A program made the translations under genes and the position numbers. The notes under the pieces are model-generated. The model saw only the letters and a list, made by a program, of their open reading frames with translations. It had not been told where the DNA came from and searched no databases. This document shows positions 15,460 through 25,082 of a stretch of 64,000 nucleotides of DNA, piece after piece. Position 1 is the stretch's first letter. The number at the start of each line of letters is the position of its first letter. This DNA comes from Sulfurimonas paralvinellae (GTDB lineage: Bacteria; Campylobacterota; Campylobacteria; Campylobacterales; Sulfurimonadaceae): positions 1,178,001 to 1,242,000 of the forward strand of contig NZ_CP041406.1 in assembly GCF_014905135.1 (NCBI RefSeq), given 5' to 3'.

Positions 15460-17259
15460 TTAAAAATAATACTTCAACATCAACCTAAAGATCTGCTCAT
15501 CTCTTGTAATGTTTTTGGATATTTTATCTTTATAATCGTATTTTAGCACTATTTGCTTATTTTGAGATATTCTATAACCCTGTGCAGCTTTTATAAGCAG
15601 TTGTTTATCACCGCTGTCATATACTCTTTGAGTAAATTCTACATTGGTGTTAAAATCTTTATATTTATCTATTTTTGCACCTATACTTCCACCGACACCT
15701 GCATGAAAACTACTGTTTTGGTAGAGTATGGGATCAACCATTCCATAGAAAAAACCGATATCATTTCCCCAGGAAAAACCGGCACCGACACTCAGCCCAA
15801 ATGTAGGATCTTGCGTGAGGTAGTCATTATCCCAGCCAATCTTAGTTCGCCACGAAAAATTCTTAAAAAAAAGACTTCTTTGAGCAATCGAAACAATGGA
15901 AATAATAGTTGCTTCTTCGATTTTTGTCTCTTTTTTTGAAGTTGATGCCAACAGGTTCATAAACTCTATCTGTGTACCCCGTAAAAATCCGTAACTACTA
16001 TCTTGGAGATCATGATATGCCGGACGAATACCCAGATAACCAATAAAGTCACCATCTTTAACACCCAGACCAAACTGTGCACGAACAGCTCTATGCCCGT
16101 CAATTGGATTTGGCGGAGTTTTAATATCCAAAGGTTTGGTTATACCAAGTTTTGCACGCTCTGACGTCATTTTATGAAAAAGTTCAAGATAAGTATCTTT
16201 TTTAATCTTCCCACGGCTGTATTGATATTCCAAATACTCCACGCCGCTCTCTAAAATATAGCGCTTTTGATCGATACTGATTGTTTCATCACTCTGAATA
16301 TCTTCTGCTTTTTTATCTCCCTCAACAAGTTCTATGGGCAGTTCCTTATATTTCTCATCCAACAGTATCTCATACTTAAGAAGTTTTGTTCGTTTTGACG
16401 GTCTGTAGTTCTCCTGTGTAACAATTCCTGCTTGTTTTACGACATGAACCGTCTCCAATGGAATAACCTGATAGACAAAATGATCTCTTAAATGGAGTGT
16501 CGGTCGGGCAGCTTCAAGCAGCCAGAGCATATTGTAAGAGCAATTTTCCGTAAAGAAGTAGTAATAAGAATTTGTACCATTTAATTCCCAGATATGACGA
16601 AACATACGCACTGTCTCTTCTTGCGTAAGATTAAGATCATACTCCCATATATCACGCTGCTCGCTGTCACGGTACTCTTTGAGCTTTTCATAATATGGAA
16701 GAAGCGAATATCTGCCGTAATAACCGCCTACAAGACCTTTAATGGCAAAGACAACACCATTTTCAGTCTCGGTATTTGCATTGGCAGCATAATTGACAGC
16801 ATAAGATAGTAGTTTAGAATTGTAAGAGGAGTTGATTCTTAAAAAAGTATGCCCGAACATAGAAGCCGGAGAGTTGATGTGAGCGGCCGGAAAGACCATC
16901 GTTGTCGATTTAGGATCTACTCTTGCAAAGATTTTATCATACTCTTTACATATGGCTGTTGGAAAATCATCTGCCTGCAGCTGCTCTTTCAGCCAAGCAT
17001 ATCGTGCCGGAAATTTACAGATACTGGAGTTGTCATCTTTGACTTCATCAGAAAAAAATGCATCAAGCGTTGCTGCAAGTTCATGTTCAGGATTATTCTT
17101 TCCATCTTTTGCAAAGAAAAAATTTGGATCGTCTATCTCACTCTCATCATCGTTTGTATGAAGTAAAATATGCCAGTAGTGTTTTTTTGAGAGTTCAAGT
17201 TTTTGAGCTTTATTTTTATAATTTTGAACACTGTTTGCACAGAGAAGTGTTGTACTCAA
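15460..17259 (-). CDS. DUF4105 periplasmic/outer-membrane protein
   Basis: This protein of about 600 residues has the DUF4105 (Lnb-like) core: STTMVFPAAHINSPASMFGH, then TFLRINSSYNSKLLSYAVNY and ENCSYNMLWLLEAARP. A C-terminal half rich in alternating strands (RAQFGLGVKDGDFIGYLGIR and on to a final LMLKYYF) suggests a small outer-membrane barrel. DUF4105 is thought to be a cysteine/histidine papain-like domain of unknown substrate. The first standard start, TTG at 17259, truncates the signal peptide. In-frame codons back to an ATT at 17292 restore a good one (NSFLRIVFILLSTTLLCANS) and AAGG stands upstream of it. The start is therefore uncertain. Confidence 0.82.
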   Translation of the reverse strand: MSTTLLCANSVQNYKNKAQKLELSKKHYWHILLHTNDDESEIDDPNFFFAKDGKNNPEHELAATLDAFFSDEVKDDNSSICKFPARYAWLKEQLQADDFPTAICKEYDKIFARVDPKSTTMVFPAAHINSPASMFGHTFLRINSSYNSKLLSYAVNYAANANTETENGVVFAIKGLVGGYYGRYSLLPYYEKLKEYRDSEQRDIWEYDLNLTQEETVRMFRHIWELNGTNSYYYFFTENCSYNMLWLLEAARPTLHLRDHFVYQVIPLETVHVVKQAGIVTQENYRPSKRTKLLKYEILLDEKYKELPIELVEGDKKAEDIQSDETISIDQKRYILESGVEYLEYQYSRGKIKKDTYLELFHKMTSERAKLGITKPLDIKTPPNPIDGHRAVRAQFGLGVKDGDFIGYLGIRPAYHDLQDSSYGFLRGTQIEFMNLLASTSKKETKIEEATIISIVSIAQRSLFFKNFSWRTKIGWDNDYLTQDPTFGLSVGAGFSWGNDIGFFYGMVDPILYQNSSFHAGVGGSIGAKIDKYKDFNTNVEFTQRVYDSGDKQLLIKAAQGYRISQNKQIVLKYDYKDKISKNITRDEQIFRLMLKYYF

Positions 17260-17317
17260 AAGTATAAAAACTATACGTAGAAAAGAGTTAATGATAAAAC
17301 CTTATTCAGAAGAAGTT

Positions 17318-17341
17318 CTCACGCAGAATATCCTGCGTGAA
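17318..17341 (-). terminator. Terminator-like hairpin built from inverted CTGCGTGAG copies
   Basis: CTCACGCAG at 17318 to 17326 faces CTGCGTGAA at 17333 to 17341, forming an 8-bp stem with a 6-nt loop just after the DUF3015 stop. On the minus strand it is followed by AACTTCTTCT rather than a clean T-run. An inverted pair of a genome-wide repeated motif placed after a gene end recalls uptake-sequence terminators in Neisseria. Confidence 0.6.
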
Positions 17342-17349
17342 GAGTGGAA

Positions 17350-17796
17350 TTATAGCGCTGTAGTAGAAATATTATCTAGAACGTCAGCCATTTTAACTGA
17401 TTTGCTGCTATAGATTTTGTTATAGTTTGCTTGAAGTGCCGCATTGAAAGCTACTTTATCTTGAACTTTTAAAAGCTCATCTAAAGTATCTAATGATTCA
17501 CCGTGACCAACTGCAATCTCTTTTGCTAAGATGTCCATGTTAGAAGCAACGAACTCTTGTGCTCTTTCATTCATTACAAGTTTTGTTTTTTTACATCCAG
17601 AAGTTCCTGAAGTAATACCGAAAGTCTGGTTTCCAGATGTACCGTTTGTTGTAGCTTGAAGTGCAAGCATAACTGCTGATGAATTATCTTTGATAATTAC
17701 TGAACCTAAACCACAACCTGTTTGGCTGTTTACTGTAGCGAATGCCGCTGAACTTAATGCAGCTACTGCTGCTAGACTTACTAACAATTTTTTCAT
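17350..17796 (-). CDS. DUF3015 exported protein
   Basis: The 148-residue protein has a clear signal peptide (MKKLLVSLAAVAALSSAAFA) and the DUF3015 pattern: TGCGLGSVI early, then GNQTFGITSGTSGCKK, and a helical C-terminus (NMDILAKEIAVGHGESLDTL). Two cysteines in the mature part (TGCG and SGCKK) may form a disulfide. The function of the family is unknown and it is periplasmic. An AAAGGTG ribosome-binding site precedes the ATG. It stands alone as a single gene with its own downstream hairpin. Confidence 0.82.
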   Translation of the reverse strand: MKKLLVSLAAVAALSSAAFATVNSQTGCGLGSVIIKDNSSAVMLALQATTNGTSGNQTFGITSGTSGCKKTKLVMNERAQEFVASNMDILAKEIAVGHGESLDTLDELLKVQDKVAFNAALQANYNKIYSSKSVKMADVLDNISTTAL

Positions 17797-17857
17797 TTTA
17801 ACACCTTTTATGTAAGATAGGTTATTGTAAACAAACTAAGCTTAATAGTTTCTGTGA

Positions 17858-19303
17858 TTAAATGAAATTGGGAGCATCGTTGGCAAAAAGAATAATATCA
17901 CCCACTTTTGTCTGGTTTGCTAGCACGTCCGTCAATGCAGTTTTATCTGCAAGCATAATTTTAGTAGCAACTTTGAGATTTTTTTCAAAGAGTTCCGCAT
18001 TAAGCGCACCTGTAACAATGACAATATCAAAGACTTCGTTGATAGCATCGATAAGCTTCAAGTTAAGCTCTTCACTACTCTCCACTAAGCCTGGTGTCAC
18101 AATGACCTTTCTACCCTCATGAGTAGAGCAGAGGCGTATGCCTTCAAGCATTCCGTCAATATTACCGTTATAACCGTCATCAATAATTATTTTACCTCCG
18201 GCTTTTATAAGCTGCAGTCTGTGTTCGACCGGTTCAAGCCTCTCGACCGCTTTTACGCTCTCTTCATCACTCATGCCAAAGAGTTTGGCTATACGCACCG
18301 CGACAGCGATGTTCATTGTCTGAAATGCACCCAAGATATTAGTATGCAGTGCTAATTTTTTACCGTCAAGTTCCATCGTAAAGTCAATACCATCGAGTGT
18401 CGCTTTTACATCTGCTATCTCATCGCCGAAAAAGGTCACTTTTTCATGCGGCTCATCCGTTACAGAGGAGTGAATAAAAGCATGCTCAAGTCTTGGAGAT
18501 TGCATTATCTCGAGTTTTGTCCGTATGATATTCTCAAGTGTTTTAAAGTACTCTATGTGTGCTTCTCCCACACGTCCGACAACAACCGTCTGCGGTTCTA
18601 AAAAAGTCGTAATCTCTAAAATATCTCCAGCTTCACGTGCACCCGCTTCACAAACATAGACTTCTACATCCTCACGCAGATTATTGTTCACATCGGCAAC
18701 AATACCACCGATGGTATTGACACTTCTTGGCGTTGCATAGACATTGTACTTGCGTGAGAGTATCTGCGCAACAAAGTTTTTAATACTTGTCTTGCCGTAA
18801 CTCCCCGTAATACAGATGATTTGAAGATCTTTCATATTTTGAAGTTTTTTCTTCGCTTCTTTTTTATACATTGTAAACAGAAACTTCTCAATAAGAGTTG
18901 AGCCGATATAAGCAAAGGCAAGCGGCATTAAAACACCATATATTTCACATCCGTATTTCAATGTGCAGATAATGTCCTGAAAAAGCGTAAGAGAAATAAG
19001 CAGAATCAAAAATCGTTTGACACGCCAGGTGAGTACGAGTTTCTTATCAAGTCCTTTGTACCATATAATGATGGCTGGCAGGACGGCAAAGACAAAAAAG
19101 ATAGTAAAGAATTTACCTGTCGTATAGTAAGCCACAAGAGGAATGATGAAGTATAAAATGTGCCAATGTGGTTTATGGTGTTTGAGAATGACTCTCTCTA
19201 ATTTGTAATCATACCACTGTAGATTCGTTATGAGATACCAGCCAAGCAGCGTGACAAAAAGCACATTAACGACAAAAGCTACGAATGTTTCATAATGCTC
19301 CAT
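17858..19303 (-). CDS. murF: UDP-N-acetylmuramoyl-tripeptide--D-alanyl-D-alanine ligase (MurF) with N-terminal membrane segments
   Basis: The 481-residue protein has a Mur ligase core with P-loop CITGSYGKTSIKNFVAQIL at about 166 to 184, the NTIGG and YVCEAGAREAGDI segments, and DDGYNGN in the C-terminal domain (MurF-type). About 150 N-terminal residues contain four or so hydrophobic helices, an arrangement seen in Campylobacterota MurF. It adds D-Ala-D-Ala to the peptidoglycan precursor. It is translated after the alpha/beta hydrolase and ddl genes, so substrate synthesis and ligation are encoded together. A motif copy (CTGCGTGAG, reading Leu-Arg-Glu) is at 18671. Confidence 0.87.
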   Translation of the reverse strand: MEHYETFVAFVVNVLFVTLLGWYLITNLQWYDYKLERVILKHHKPHWHILYFIIPLVAYYTTGKFFTIFFVFAVLPAIIIWYKGLDKKLVLTWRVKRFLILLISLTLFQDIICTLKYGCEIYGVLMPLAFAYIGSTLIEKFLFTMYKKEAKKKLQNMKDLQIICITGSYGKTSIKNFVAQILSRKYNVYATPRSVNTIGGIVADVNNNLREDVEVYVCEAGAREAGDILEITTFLEPQTVVVGRVGEAHIEYFKTLENIIRTKLEIMQSPRLEHAFIHSSVTDEPHEKVTFFGDEIADVKATLDGIDFTMELDGKKLALHTNILGAFQTMNIAVAVRIAKLFGMSDEESVKAVERLEPVEHRLQLIKAGGKIIIDDGYNGNIDGMLEGIRLCSTHEGRKVIVTPGLVESSEELNLKLIDAINEVFDIVIVTGALNAELFEKNLKVATKIMLADKTALTDVLANQTKVGDIILFANDAPNFI

Positions 19304-19306
19304 CGC

Positions 19307-20041
19307 TTAATGCCCTATGCTTTTTAAGAACTCTTCTTCAATGATCTTTGAAATTTCTCCTGCATGATTCATGAAAAAGTAATGATCCCCATCATAGACT
19401 TCAAGTCGTGAATCTTTTGTGAGTTCATGGATCTTTTTCGCAGCACTAAGCGGTGTAGCAGTATCGTCTTTTCCCCAAAAGAGAAGTGCTCTTCCCTCAT
19501 ATTTTGCAAACTCGTCAGAAAAATCTTCATTGACAACGTTTTTAAAGGTCTGGTACATGTATTCGCTGAGCTGTTTCGCGTCATCGGCAACAAAAAGAGA
19601 GCGTAGTTTTGAAAACCCGAACACTTTAAGCAGTTTAAAGAGTGCTATTTTCGTTTTGACCTTGAATGATTTTTCTTGATATATTCCCGCACTTGCCACA
19701 AGTACCAAAATCTTAGGCTCCAAAAGCAATGCGACCTTACCGCCAAAAGAGTGTCCTAAAATAATGTCTTTTTGTGCATTGATATGAATCATCAAAAGCT
19801 CAACTATTCTTGCGACATCAACCGTTGTAAGCTCCATAGAACATGTTGAATTGCCAAATCCGGGAAGGTCTATGTAGATATGACGGAATCCGTTCATATA
19901 GTTGCCAAAACTCTGTTTCATCAGGTTTTTATTACTGCCCCAGCCATGCAGAACAATCAAGTCTACTTTTGCTTCAGGGTTGAGTATTTCATAACTTATG
20001 TCAAACGTATGCTGTTTAAACTGGATGGACTTTACGGCCAT
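19307..20041 (-). CDS. Alpha/beta hydrolase
   Basis: The 244-residue enzyme has the alpha/beta hydrolase fold. The oxyanion segment is LHGWGSNKN, the nucleophile elbow is GHSFGG (Ser), the acid is in FWGKDD and the catalytic His is in DGDHYF. There is no signal peptide, so it is cytoplasmic. It lies between ddl (overlap of one base) and murF (3-nt gap). This conserved position in the peptidoglycan cluster suggests, but does not prove, a cell-envelope role. The substrate is unknown. Confidence 0.85.
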   Translation of the reverse strand: MAVKSIQFKQHTFDISYEILNPEAKVDLIVLHGWGSNKNLMKQSFGNYMNGFRHIYIDLPGFGNSTCSMELTTVDVARIVELLMIHINAQKDIILGHSFGGKVALLLEPKILVLVASAGIYQEKSFKVKTKIALFKLLKVFGFSKLRSLFVADDAKQLSEYMYQTFKNVVNEDFSDEFAKYEGRALLFWGKDDTATPLSAAKKIHELTKDSRLEVYDGDHYFFMNHAGEISKIIEEEFLKSIGH

Positions 20042-21084
20042 TATTTACCTTTTGCCTTTGAAATCGAGTGAATGTACTCATAAGAAACTTTCGGCCGCTT
20101 TGCGTGAGGCAGAGAGCTGCTGAGAGATTCGATCACTTTTTCAAAATCTTCAAAAAGATAGTTCGCCATCGAACCTGGAATTGGATTGATCTCATTGAGC
20201 ATCACTTCATCATTATGGACAAAAAAGTCACAACGGATGAGTGCCCCTTCAAACATTCCTCTATAAACTTTATCAAAATTCGCTTTGAGACGTGCTTCAA
20301 GCTCTGTAGAAATATCGGCTTTCAATACTTGCTCAGAGCGTGAAAAGTCCATATATTTTTTTTCAAAATCCAAGAACTCCTCTTTATACGGCTCTTCTAC
20401 TATGGAGTAATGCATAGCACCATCAGCGAAATATCCCGCCAGATTATACTCTTTGACACCTTCTAAAAAAGGCTCGACAATGACAACAGAATCAAACTCA
20501 AAGGCAACATCAAGCGCATAATCAAGTTCACTCTCATCTTTAACGATGCTTACACCTATTGAGCTTCCAAGACGGGTTGGTTTTACAATCAAAGGGTATG
20601 AAATGGAGATATTACCCAGCTCATCTTTATGTGCCACTTCATAACGGACACTTTTTACATTAATCGCTTCACAAAGATACTTTGTATAGCGTTTGTCATA
20701 AGAAAATATACAGGCATCAACACGAGGACCGATGTACTTGATAGAGTAAAAGTCAAGCAGTGCCGCTATCGTTCCATCTTCACCGTCTGCTCCGTGAATG
20801 AGATTGAGCACAACATTGTTATGCTCAACTGCACCGCCGAATACACCTTTTTTCTGTGCAAATGCACCATGCGTGAGTGTAAGCTGCGGCATTTTTTTAT
20901 GTTCACCTTTGGAGAAAGTCACAGCTTTCATCTTTGAAGGATCGATCAAGTAAAATGTATGATCACTGTCACAAAAAACAAAACTCAGATCAAACCCTGC
21001 TAGTTTCTCCTTGATAGTAATCGCACTTACAATGCTGATCTCATGTTCAAAACTCGCCCCGCCAAATAAAATTGTTAATTTCAA
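20041..21084 (-). CDS. ddl: D-alanine--D-alanine ligase
   Basis: The 347-residue ATP-grasp enzyme shows all D-Ala-D-Ala ligase signatures: LFGGASFEHEISIVSA at the N-terminus, HGADGEDGTIAALLD (substrate loop), KPTRLGSSIGVS (ATP grasp) and LNEINPIPGSMA (metal and substrate binding). It makes the dipeptide that MurF attaches. It is part of a minus-strand run with FapA-like, ruvA, ddl, hydrolase and murF. The length is normal. Confidence 0.93.
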   Translation of the reverse strand: MKLTILFGGASFEHEISIVSAITIKEKLAGFDLSFVFCDSDHTFYLIDPSKMKAVTFSKGEHKKMPQLTLTHGAFAQKKGVFGGAVEHNNVVLNLIHGADGEDGTIAALLDFYSIKYIGPRVDACIFSYDKRYTKYLCEAINVKSVRYEVAHKDELGNISISYPLIVKPTRLGSSIGVSIVKDESELDYALDVAFEFDSVVIVEPFLEGVKEYNLAGYFADGAMHYSIVEEPYKEEFLDFEKKYMDFSRSEQVLKADISTELEARLKANFDKVYRGMFEGALIRCDFFVHNDEVMLNEINPIPGSMANYLFEDFEKVIESLSSSLPHAKRPKVSYEYIHSISKAKGK

Positions 21085-21108
21085 TATATGATTCCTTCTT
21101 TAATATCT

Positions 21109-21678
21109 TTAAATTGTTTGTAGTAATTTCAAAGCACCTTTGACAAGCGAAGCAGTATCTTCACCCTCACAGGCACTCAGTGCTTTTGAAATCTTATCTT
21201 TTTTAAATCCAAGTGCTTCAAGCGCTTCACTTGCTTCATTGTAAGCGGCAGAAGCAGACGGCTGCGCACCGCTGCTGAGCATCTCCGCATCAAAACCATT
21301 TAGCTCAACCAAGATGCGCCCTGCACTTTTTGGCCCTATTCCCGGAACTTTCTGCACTGCTTTGACATCTTTGTTGCTGAGTATCGTTGCGAACTGTGCC
21401 GGTGTGTAGGTCGAGCATATAGCCATTGCGACCTTTGGTCCGACACCGTTTATCTTGATAAGCCGGGTAAAAAGCTTTTTCTCCTGTATATCCATAAATC
21501 CATACAGCAAATTTGCATCTTCACGAATTATCTGGGAAGTGACAAGGGAGACCTCATCACTCGGCAATGCAGAAAAAGTATGTAATGATATAAAAACTTC
21601 ATAAACGACACCGTTTACATTCACATGCACAAAAGAGGGTTCTTTGTAAATAACCTTCCCGTTCAATCCTACTATCAT
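21109..21678 (-). CDS. ruvA: Holliday junction DNA helicase subunit RuvA
   Basis: The 189-residue protein has the RuvA order: OB-fold N-terminus (MIVGLNGKVIYKEPSFVHVN), two helix-hairpin-helix motifs (RLIKINGVGPKVAMAI and VQKVPGIGPKSAGRILVEL), an acidic linker, and the RuvB-binding C-terminal domain (EASEALEALGFKKDKI). RuvA tetramers bind four-way junctions and load RuvB during recombination repair. It sits between the FapA-like gene and ddl. Length is slightly shorter than the usual 200 or so residues, within the family range. Confidence 0.94.
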   Translation of the reverse strand: MIVGLNGKVIYKEPSFVHVNVNGVVYEVFISLHTFSALPSDEVSLVTSQIIREDANLLYGFMDIQEKKLFTRLIKINGVGPKVAMAICSTYTPAQFATILSNKDVKAVQKVPGIGPKSAGRILVELNGFDAEMLSSGAQPSASAAYNEASEALEALGFKKDKISKALSACEGEDTASLVKGALKLLQTI

Positions 21679-21690
21679 TCTTTCTCTTCC

Positions 21691-23598
21691 TTACTCGTCT
21701 AACGGACGAATGGCATAATCTCCGTCACTTAACTCTACTAAACCGAAAATTTTATCATCAGAACCTTCAAGCGGTTTATAAACCAACTCCATAGGCGGAT
21801 CGACAAGTTTGAATTTGATCTCATTGTATCCTATCCACTTATCATGATTGATGATTCTTGCATCGAGGATATTGTCTTGAAAAGATGCTGTTCGTGTCGT
21901 TAAAAGATTTAACTTTTCCTGCTTTAGAGTAAACTCTTCTTTCAACTCTTTAAGCCGTTCCTGCATTCTTTGGAACTGCTTGTACTTTTTCACAAAACTC
22001 TCCGGCATTTTCACTTTATTCTTTTGGTAATGCAGTAAGCGTTTTTTGATCTCTAAAAATGCAGGTGTACCGTTTTTAACCAAAGTCGTATATTTTTCAA
22101 TTTCTTTTTTCAACTCACGCAAACGCAGCTTTATCTCTTTGATCTTCTCTTCATTATCTTCAACAGAATTTTGTACATCTCGGCTTAAAAGCGGATCAAT
22201 TGTAAAAATGTTTTCACTGCCGAGCATTTTTTTAATCTCAATCTTACGTGTTGCAGTTGCTTTTACATGGGACGCACAGATGCCTATCACAACTTCCTGC
22301 CCACGAATAACACCCCCGAGTGCCTGTGCCACATCAACATTCTCACCTTCTACAACACCATGTTCAAGACGGGTAATGTGTACATTTTTACCGTACGCTT
22401 CTCCTTTGTGAACATTGATCTCAAGTTCATCTGCCGTTATCCTCGCCGTTTTATGTGTCTGACCACCAATATTGGCTTTTTTTGCGACAACAGAAGCGTT
22501 TGAGCCGACATTACCGTCTATTTCTATCTCTGTCACTTCCACTTTCATACCACTGCCGATGGCATCTTTAATGGCGTCTGCTTCTTTCACGGTTATATTG
22601 ACATCCGAATCCACACCGCTGTCGATAGAGCCCGTTGTCTTAAAACTAATGGCATCAACATCGACATCTTTTTTGATGACATAGGTGTTGTCTTCAAAGG
22701 CGATATAACCATTTTCATCAGCATAATATTTTATAGAGTCTTCATCTTCAACGACTTTAATATTGTCACTAACCTTGAAGTTTGGTTCATTTGCAATAAC
22801 AGGCTCTTTTGGTTCCATATACTCACCACGACAGTTACGTCCCGGCTTACCCATTTTCGCCTTGACGTACTCAATAAGTAAATCACCCTTTTGAACACTT
22901 TGAATAAAACCGCGTGAAGCGTAATCCACACGTTCATTGTCATTGAGTTCTTTCGTGTTTTCATAATGCAGTATCAAAGCATCGTTGATCGTAGCTGTCG
23001 GCTCGTACCCCTCAGCTATAAGATGTGTCTCACTCTGCTCAAATTCCAATTTCTCGGCAATGCGAACGCGTGCGGATATCTGCGATGCAACACCTTCAAC
23101 CATCGAATCAAACATATAGACAAGGATTCCGGCACGGACTTTCTTTGTATTTATCATCCCTAAAAGATCTTCTTCAAAATGCGGTATGTACTCCACTTTT
23201 GAACCTTGAGCGATGCTCAAATAGACTTTACACTTCGTAGCATTGGCACCAACAGCGAGTTTGAGGTCACGATAGTGGTCGTCTTTGGCAGGTTTTTTGG
23301 AAAAGACCTCTATCTCATAGGTCTGTTTTATCTGAAAATGTGGATTTAGAAGGAGTGCTTCATCATTGAAGTTTCGGGATTCTTCTGTGGATATCTCTTC
23401 CCACTCCGTCTCTTTACTTCCATCATAGATGCGGGTGTATGTTTGAACATCAAGCAGATTAAAATCAAGGAGTTCCGCTTCCATTTCATAAGACTTCGCA
23501 ATTTTAAAGAGCTCTTTTGCCACATTCTGTGTACGAACGACGGTTGGTCGAACTTTTTTAAGTGCAGGAGTCTTTTTGCTTGAGCCAAACAGTGCCAT
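21691..23598 (-). CDS. FapA/DUF342 family protein
   Basis: The 635-residue protein matches the DUF342 (flagellar assembly protein A) family. A central right-handed beta-helix is suggested by repeated short strands (KDVDVDAISFKTTGSIDSGV, VTEIEIDGNVGSNASVVAK, LEINVHKGEAYGKNVHITRL). It is followed by a coiled coil (about 480 to 565, EEKIKEIKLRLRELKKEIEK) and a C-terminal beta domain. These cytoplasmic proteins are linked to polar organisation, flagella and cyclic-di-GMP signalling in some bacteria, but biochemical function is not settled. It is the first gene of the run into ruvA, 12 nt away. Confidence 0.8.
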   Translation of the reverse strand: MALFGSSKKTPALKKVRPTVVRTQNVAKELFKIAKSYEMEAELLDFNLLDVQTYTRIYDGSKETEWEEISTEESRNFNDEALLLNPHFQIKQTYEIEVFSKKPAKDDHYRDLKLAVGANATKCKVYLSIAQGSKVEYIPHFEEDLLGMINTKKVRAGILVYMFDSMVEGVASQISARVRIAEKLEFEQSETHLIAEGYEPTATINDALILHYENTKELNDNERVDYASRGFIQSVQKGDLLIEYVKAKMGKPGRNCRGEYMEPKEPVIANEPNFKVSDNIKVVEDEDSIKYYADENGYIAFEDNTYVIKKDVDVDAISFKTTGSIDSGVDSDVNITVKEADAIKDAIGSGMKVEVTEIEIDGNVGSNASVVAKKANIGGQTHKTARITADELEINVHKGEAYGKNVHITRLEHGVVEGENVDVAQALGGVIRGQEVVIGICASHVKATATRKIEIKKMLGSENIFTIDPLLSRDVQNSVEDNEEKIKEIKLRLRELKKEIEKYTTLVKNGTPAFLEIKKRLLHYQKNKVKMPESFVKKYKQFQRMQERLKELKEEFTLKQEKLNLLTTRTASFQDNILDARIINHDKWIGYNEIKFKLVDPPMELVYKPLEGSDDKIFGLVELSDGDYAIRPLDE

Positions 23599-23675
23599 TA
23601 TCTATCCATTTATTTTGTTAGAGGAGATTTTAACCAAATATTTGTTAAAATATCGTAAAACTTACAAAGAAGCCT

Positions 23676-25082
23676 ATGTTTAAAGCAATATTCACCAATA
23701 GTTTTGGTATTTTATTTTCTCGAATTCTCGGATTTATCAGGGATCTTTTAACAGCGTCTGTACTTGGAGCCTCTCTCTACAGCGACATCTTTTTTATTGC
23801 TTTTAAACTACCAAATCTCTTTCGCAGAATCTTCGCCGAAGGCGCTTTCACGCAGGTCTTCATTCCGGCATTTGCACGCAGTCGGCATAAAGCGGTCTTT
23901 TCTATCCATATCTTTATCGTTTTTCTCTCTATTATCCTGATTATAACGCTTCTGGTAAACCTGCTTCCAGAGCTCTTTACAAAAGCCATAGCGACAGGTT
24001 TCAGTGCTGAGACTATCGAGACCGCAGCACCTTATGTCGCCATAAATTTCTGGTATCTGCCACTCATCTTTTGTGTCACATTTTTAGCTTCCATACTGCA
24101 GTACAGACACCACTTTGCGACGACGGCTTTTGCAACAGCACTCCTAAACCTCTCTCTCATCGCCGCTTTGCTTCTCTCACGCAACAAAGAGAGTGCCGAG
24201 ATCGTTTACTATCTTAGTTTTGGTGTTGTTATCGGCGGTATTTTACAGCTAGTTGCTCACATCACAGCTATCTATAAAATGGGACTTTGCAGGCTGCTTA
24301 TTGGCGGTTTTAAGCATCTGCGTGAGAAATCGCGTCTTATCACAGAAGATACAAAAAAATTCCGCGGCAATTTCTTCCCTGCCATCTGGGGAAATTCAAC
24401 AGCGCAGATATCCGCCTTTTTAGATACTTTCTTAGCCTCGTTTTTGGCAACGGGCTCCATCTCTTACCTTTATTATGCAAATAGAATATTTCAGCTTCCA
24501 TTAGCGCTTTTTGCCATTGCAACCTCTGTCGCACTTTTTCCAAGAGTTGCCAAATATCTCAAAAATGCCGATGAAGAAAAAGCCCTGCAAAACCTGCAAA
24601 AAGCTTTCTGGTTCTTGATATTTTTGCTCACAGCAAGCGCCATCGGCGGCATCGTCCTTTCTCATGAGATCATTACGCTGTTGTTCCAACGAGGTGCTTT
24701 TGACGCACAAGACACAGAGCACACAGCCGTCGTTTTGACGATGTATCTCATAGGACTGCTTCCGTTTGGTCTGCAAAAGCTCTTTGTACTCTGGCTCTAT
24801 GCAAAAGAGCAGCAAATGCGTGCGGCCAAGATAGCGACGATCTCATTGGCCGTTTACATCGTCTTTGCACTCGCTTTTATCTCTCCTTTGGGTGTGGCCG
24901 GTCTTGCCCTTGCCAGTACGCTCGGCGGGTTTGCCAGCCTGTTTTTCACCATTAAAGTTTTCGGAGTGAAAAACTTTTTTGTTATACTTCGCTCAAAGAA
25001 CCTGCTCTATCTTGTTGTGAGCGCTATTTTATTTACTGCTTTGTTGGTAGTTTTTAAGGATTTTATCAGTGTATATATATGA
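23676..25082 (+). CDS. murJ: Lipid II flippase MurJ (MviN)
   Basis: The 468-residue protein is a MATE-like membrane protein with about 13 to 14 helices. It starts with the MurJ hallmark FSRILGFIRDLLTASVLGAS and has the arginine-rich FRRIFAEGAFTQVFIPAF loop and later ALFPRVAK and TLLFQRGAFDAQDT. It flips lipid II across the inner membrane. It begins a plus-strand run, divergent from the FapA-like gene, and overlaps cysS by 14 nt. A motif copy is at 24318 (Leu-Arg-Glu in HLREKSR). Confidence 0.93.
   Translation: MFKAIFTNSFGILFSRILGFIRDLLTASVLGASLYSDIFFIAFKLPNLFRRIFAEGAFTQVFIPAFARSRHKAVFSIHIFIVFLSIILIITLLVNLLPELFTKAIATGFSAETIETAAPYVAINFWYLPLIFCVTFLASILQYRHHFATTAFATALLNLSLIAALLLSRNKESAEIVYYLSFGVVIGGILQLVAHITAIYKMGLCRLLIGGFKHLREKSRLITEDTKKFRGNFFPAIWGNSTAQISAFLDTFLASFLATGSISYLYYANRIFQLPLALFAIATSVALFPRVAKYLKNADEEKALQNLQKAFWFLIFLLTASAIGGIVLSHEIITLLFQRGAFDAQDTEHTAVVLTMYLIGLLPFGLQKLFVLWLYAKEQQMRAAKIATISLAVYIVFALAFISPLGVAGLALASTLGGFASLFFTIKVFGVKNFFVILRSKNLLYLVVSAILFTALLVVFKDFISVYI

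Noticed and set aside
15553-15939. 128-residue plus-strand ORF
   Set aside because: It is antisense to the C-terminal barrel of the DUF4105 gene and has no protein-like features.
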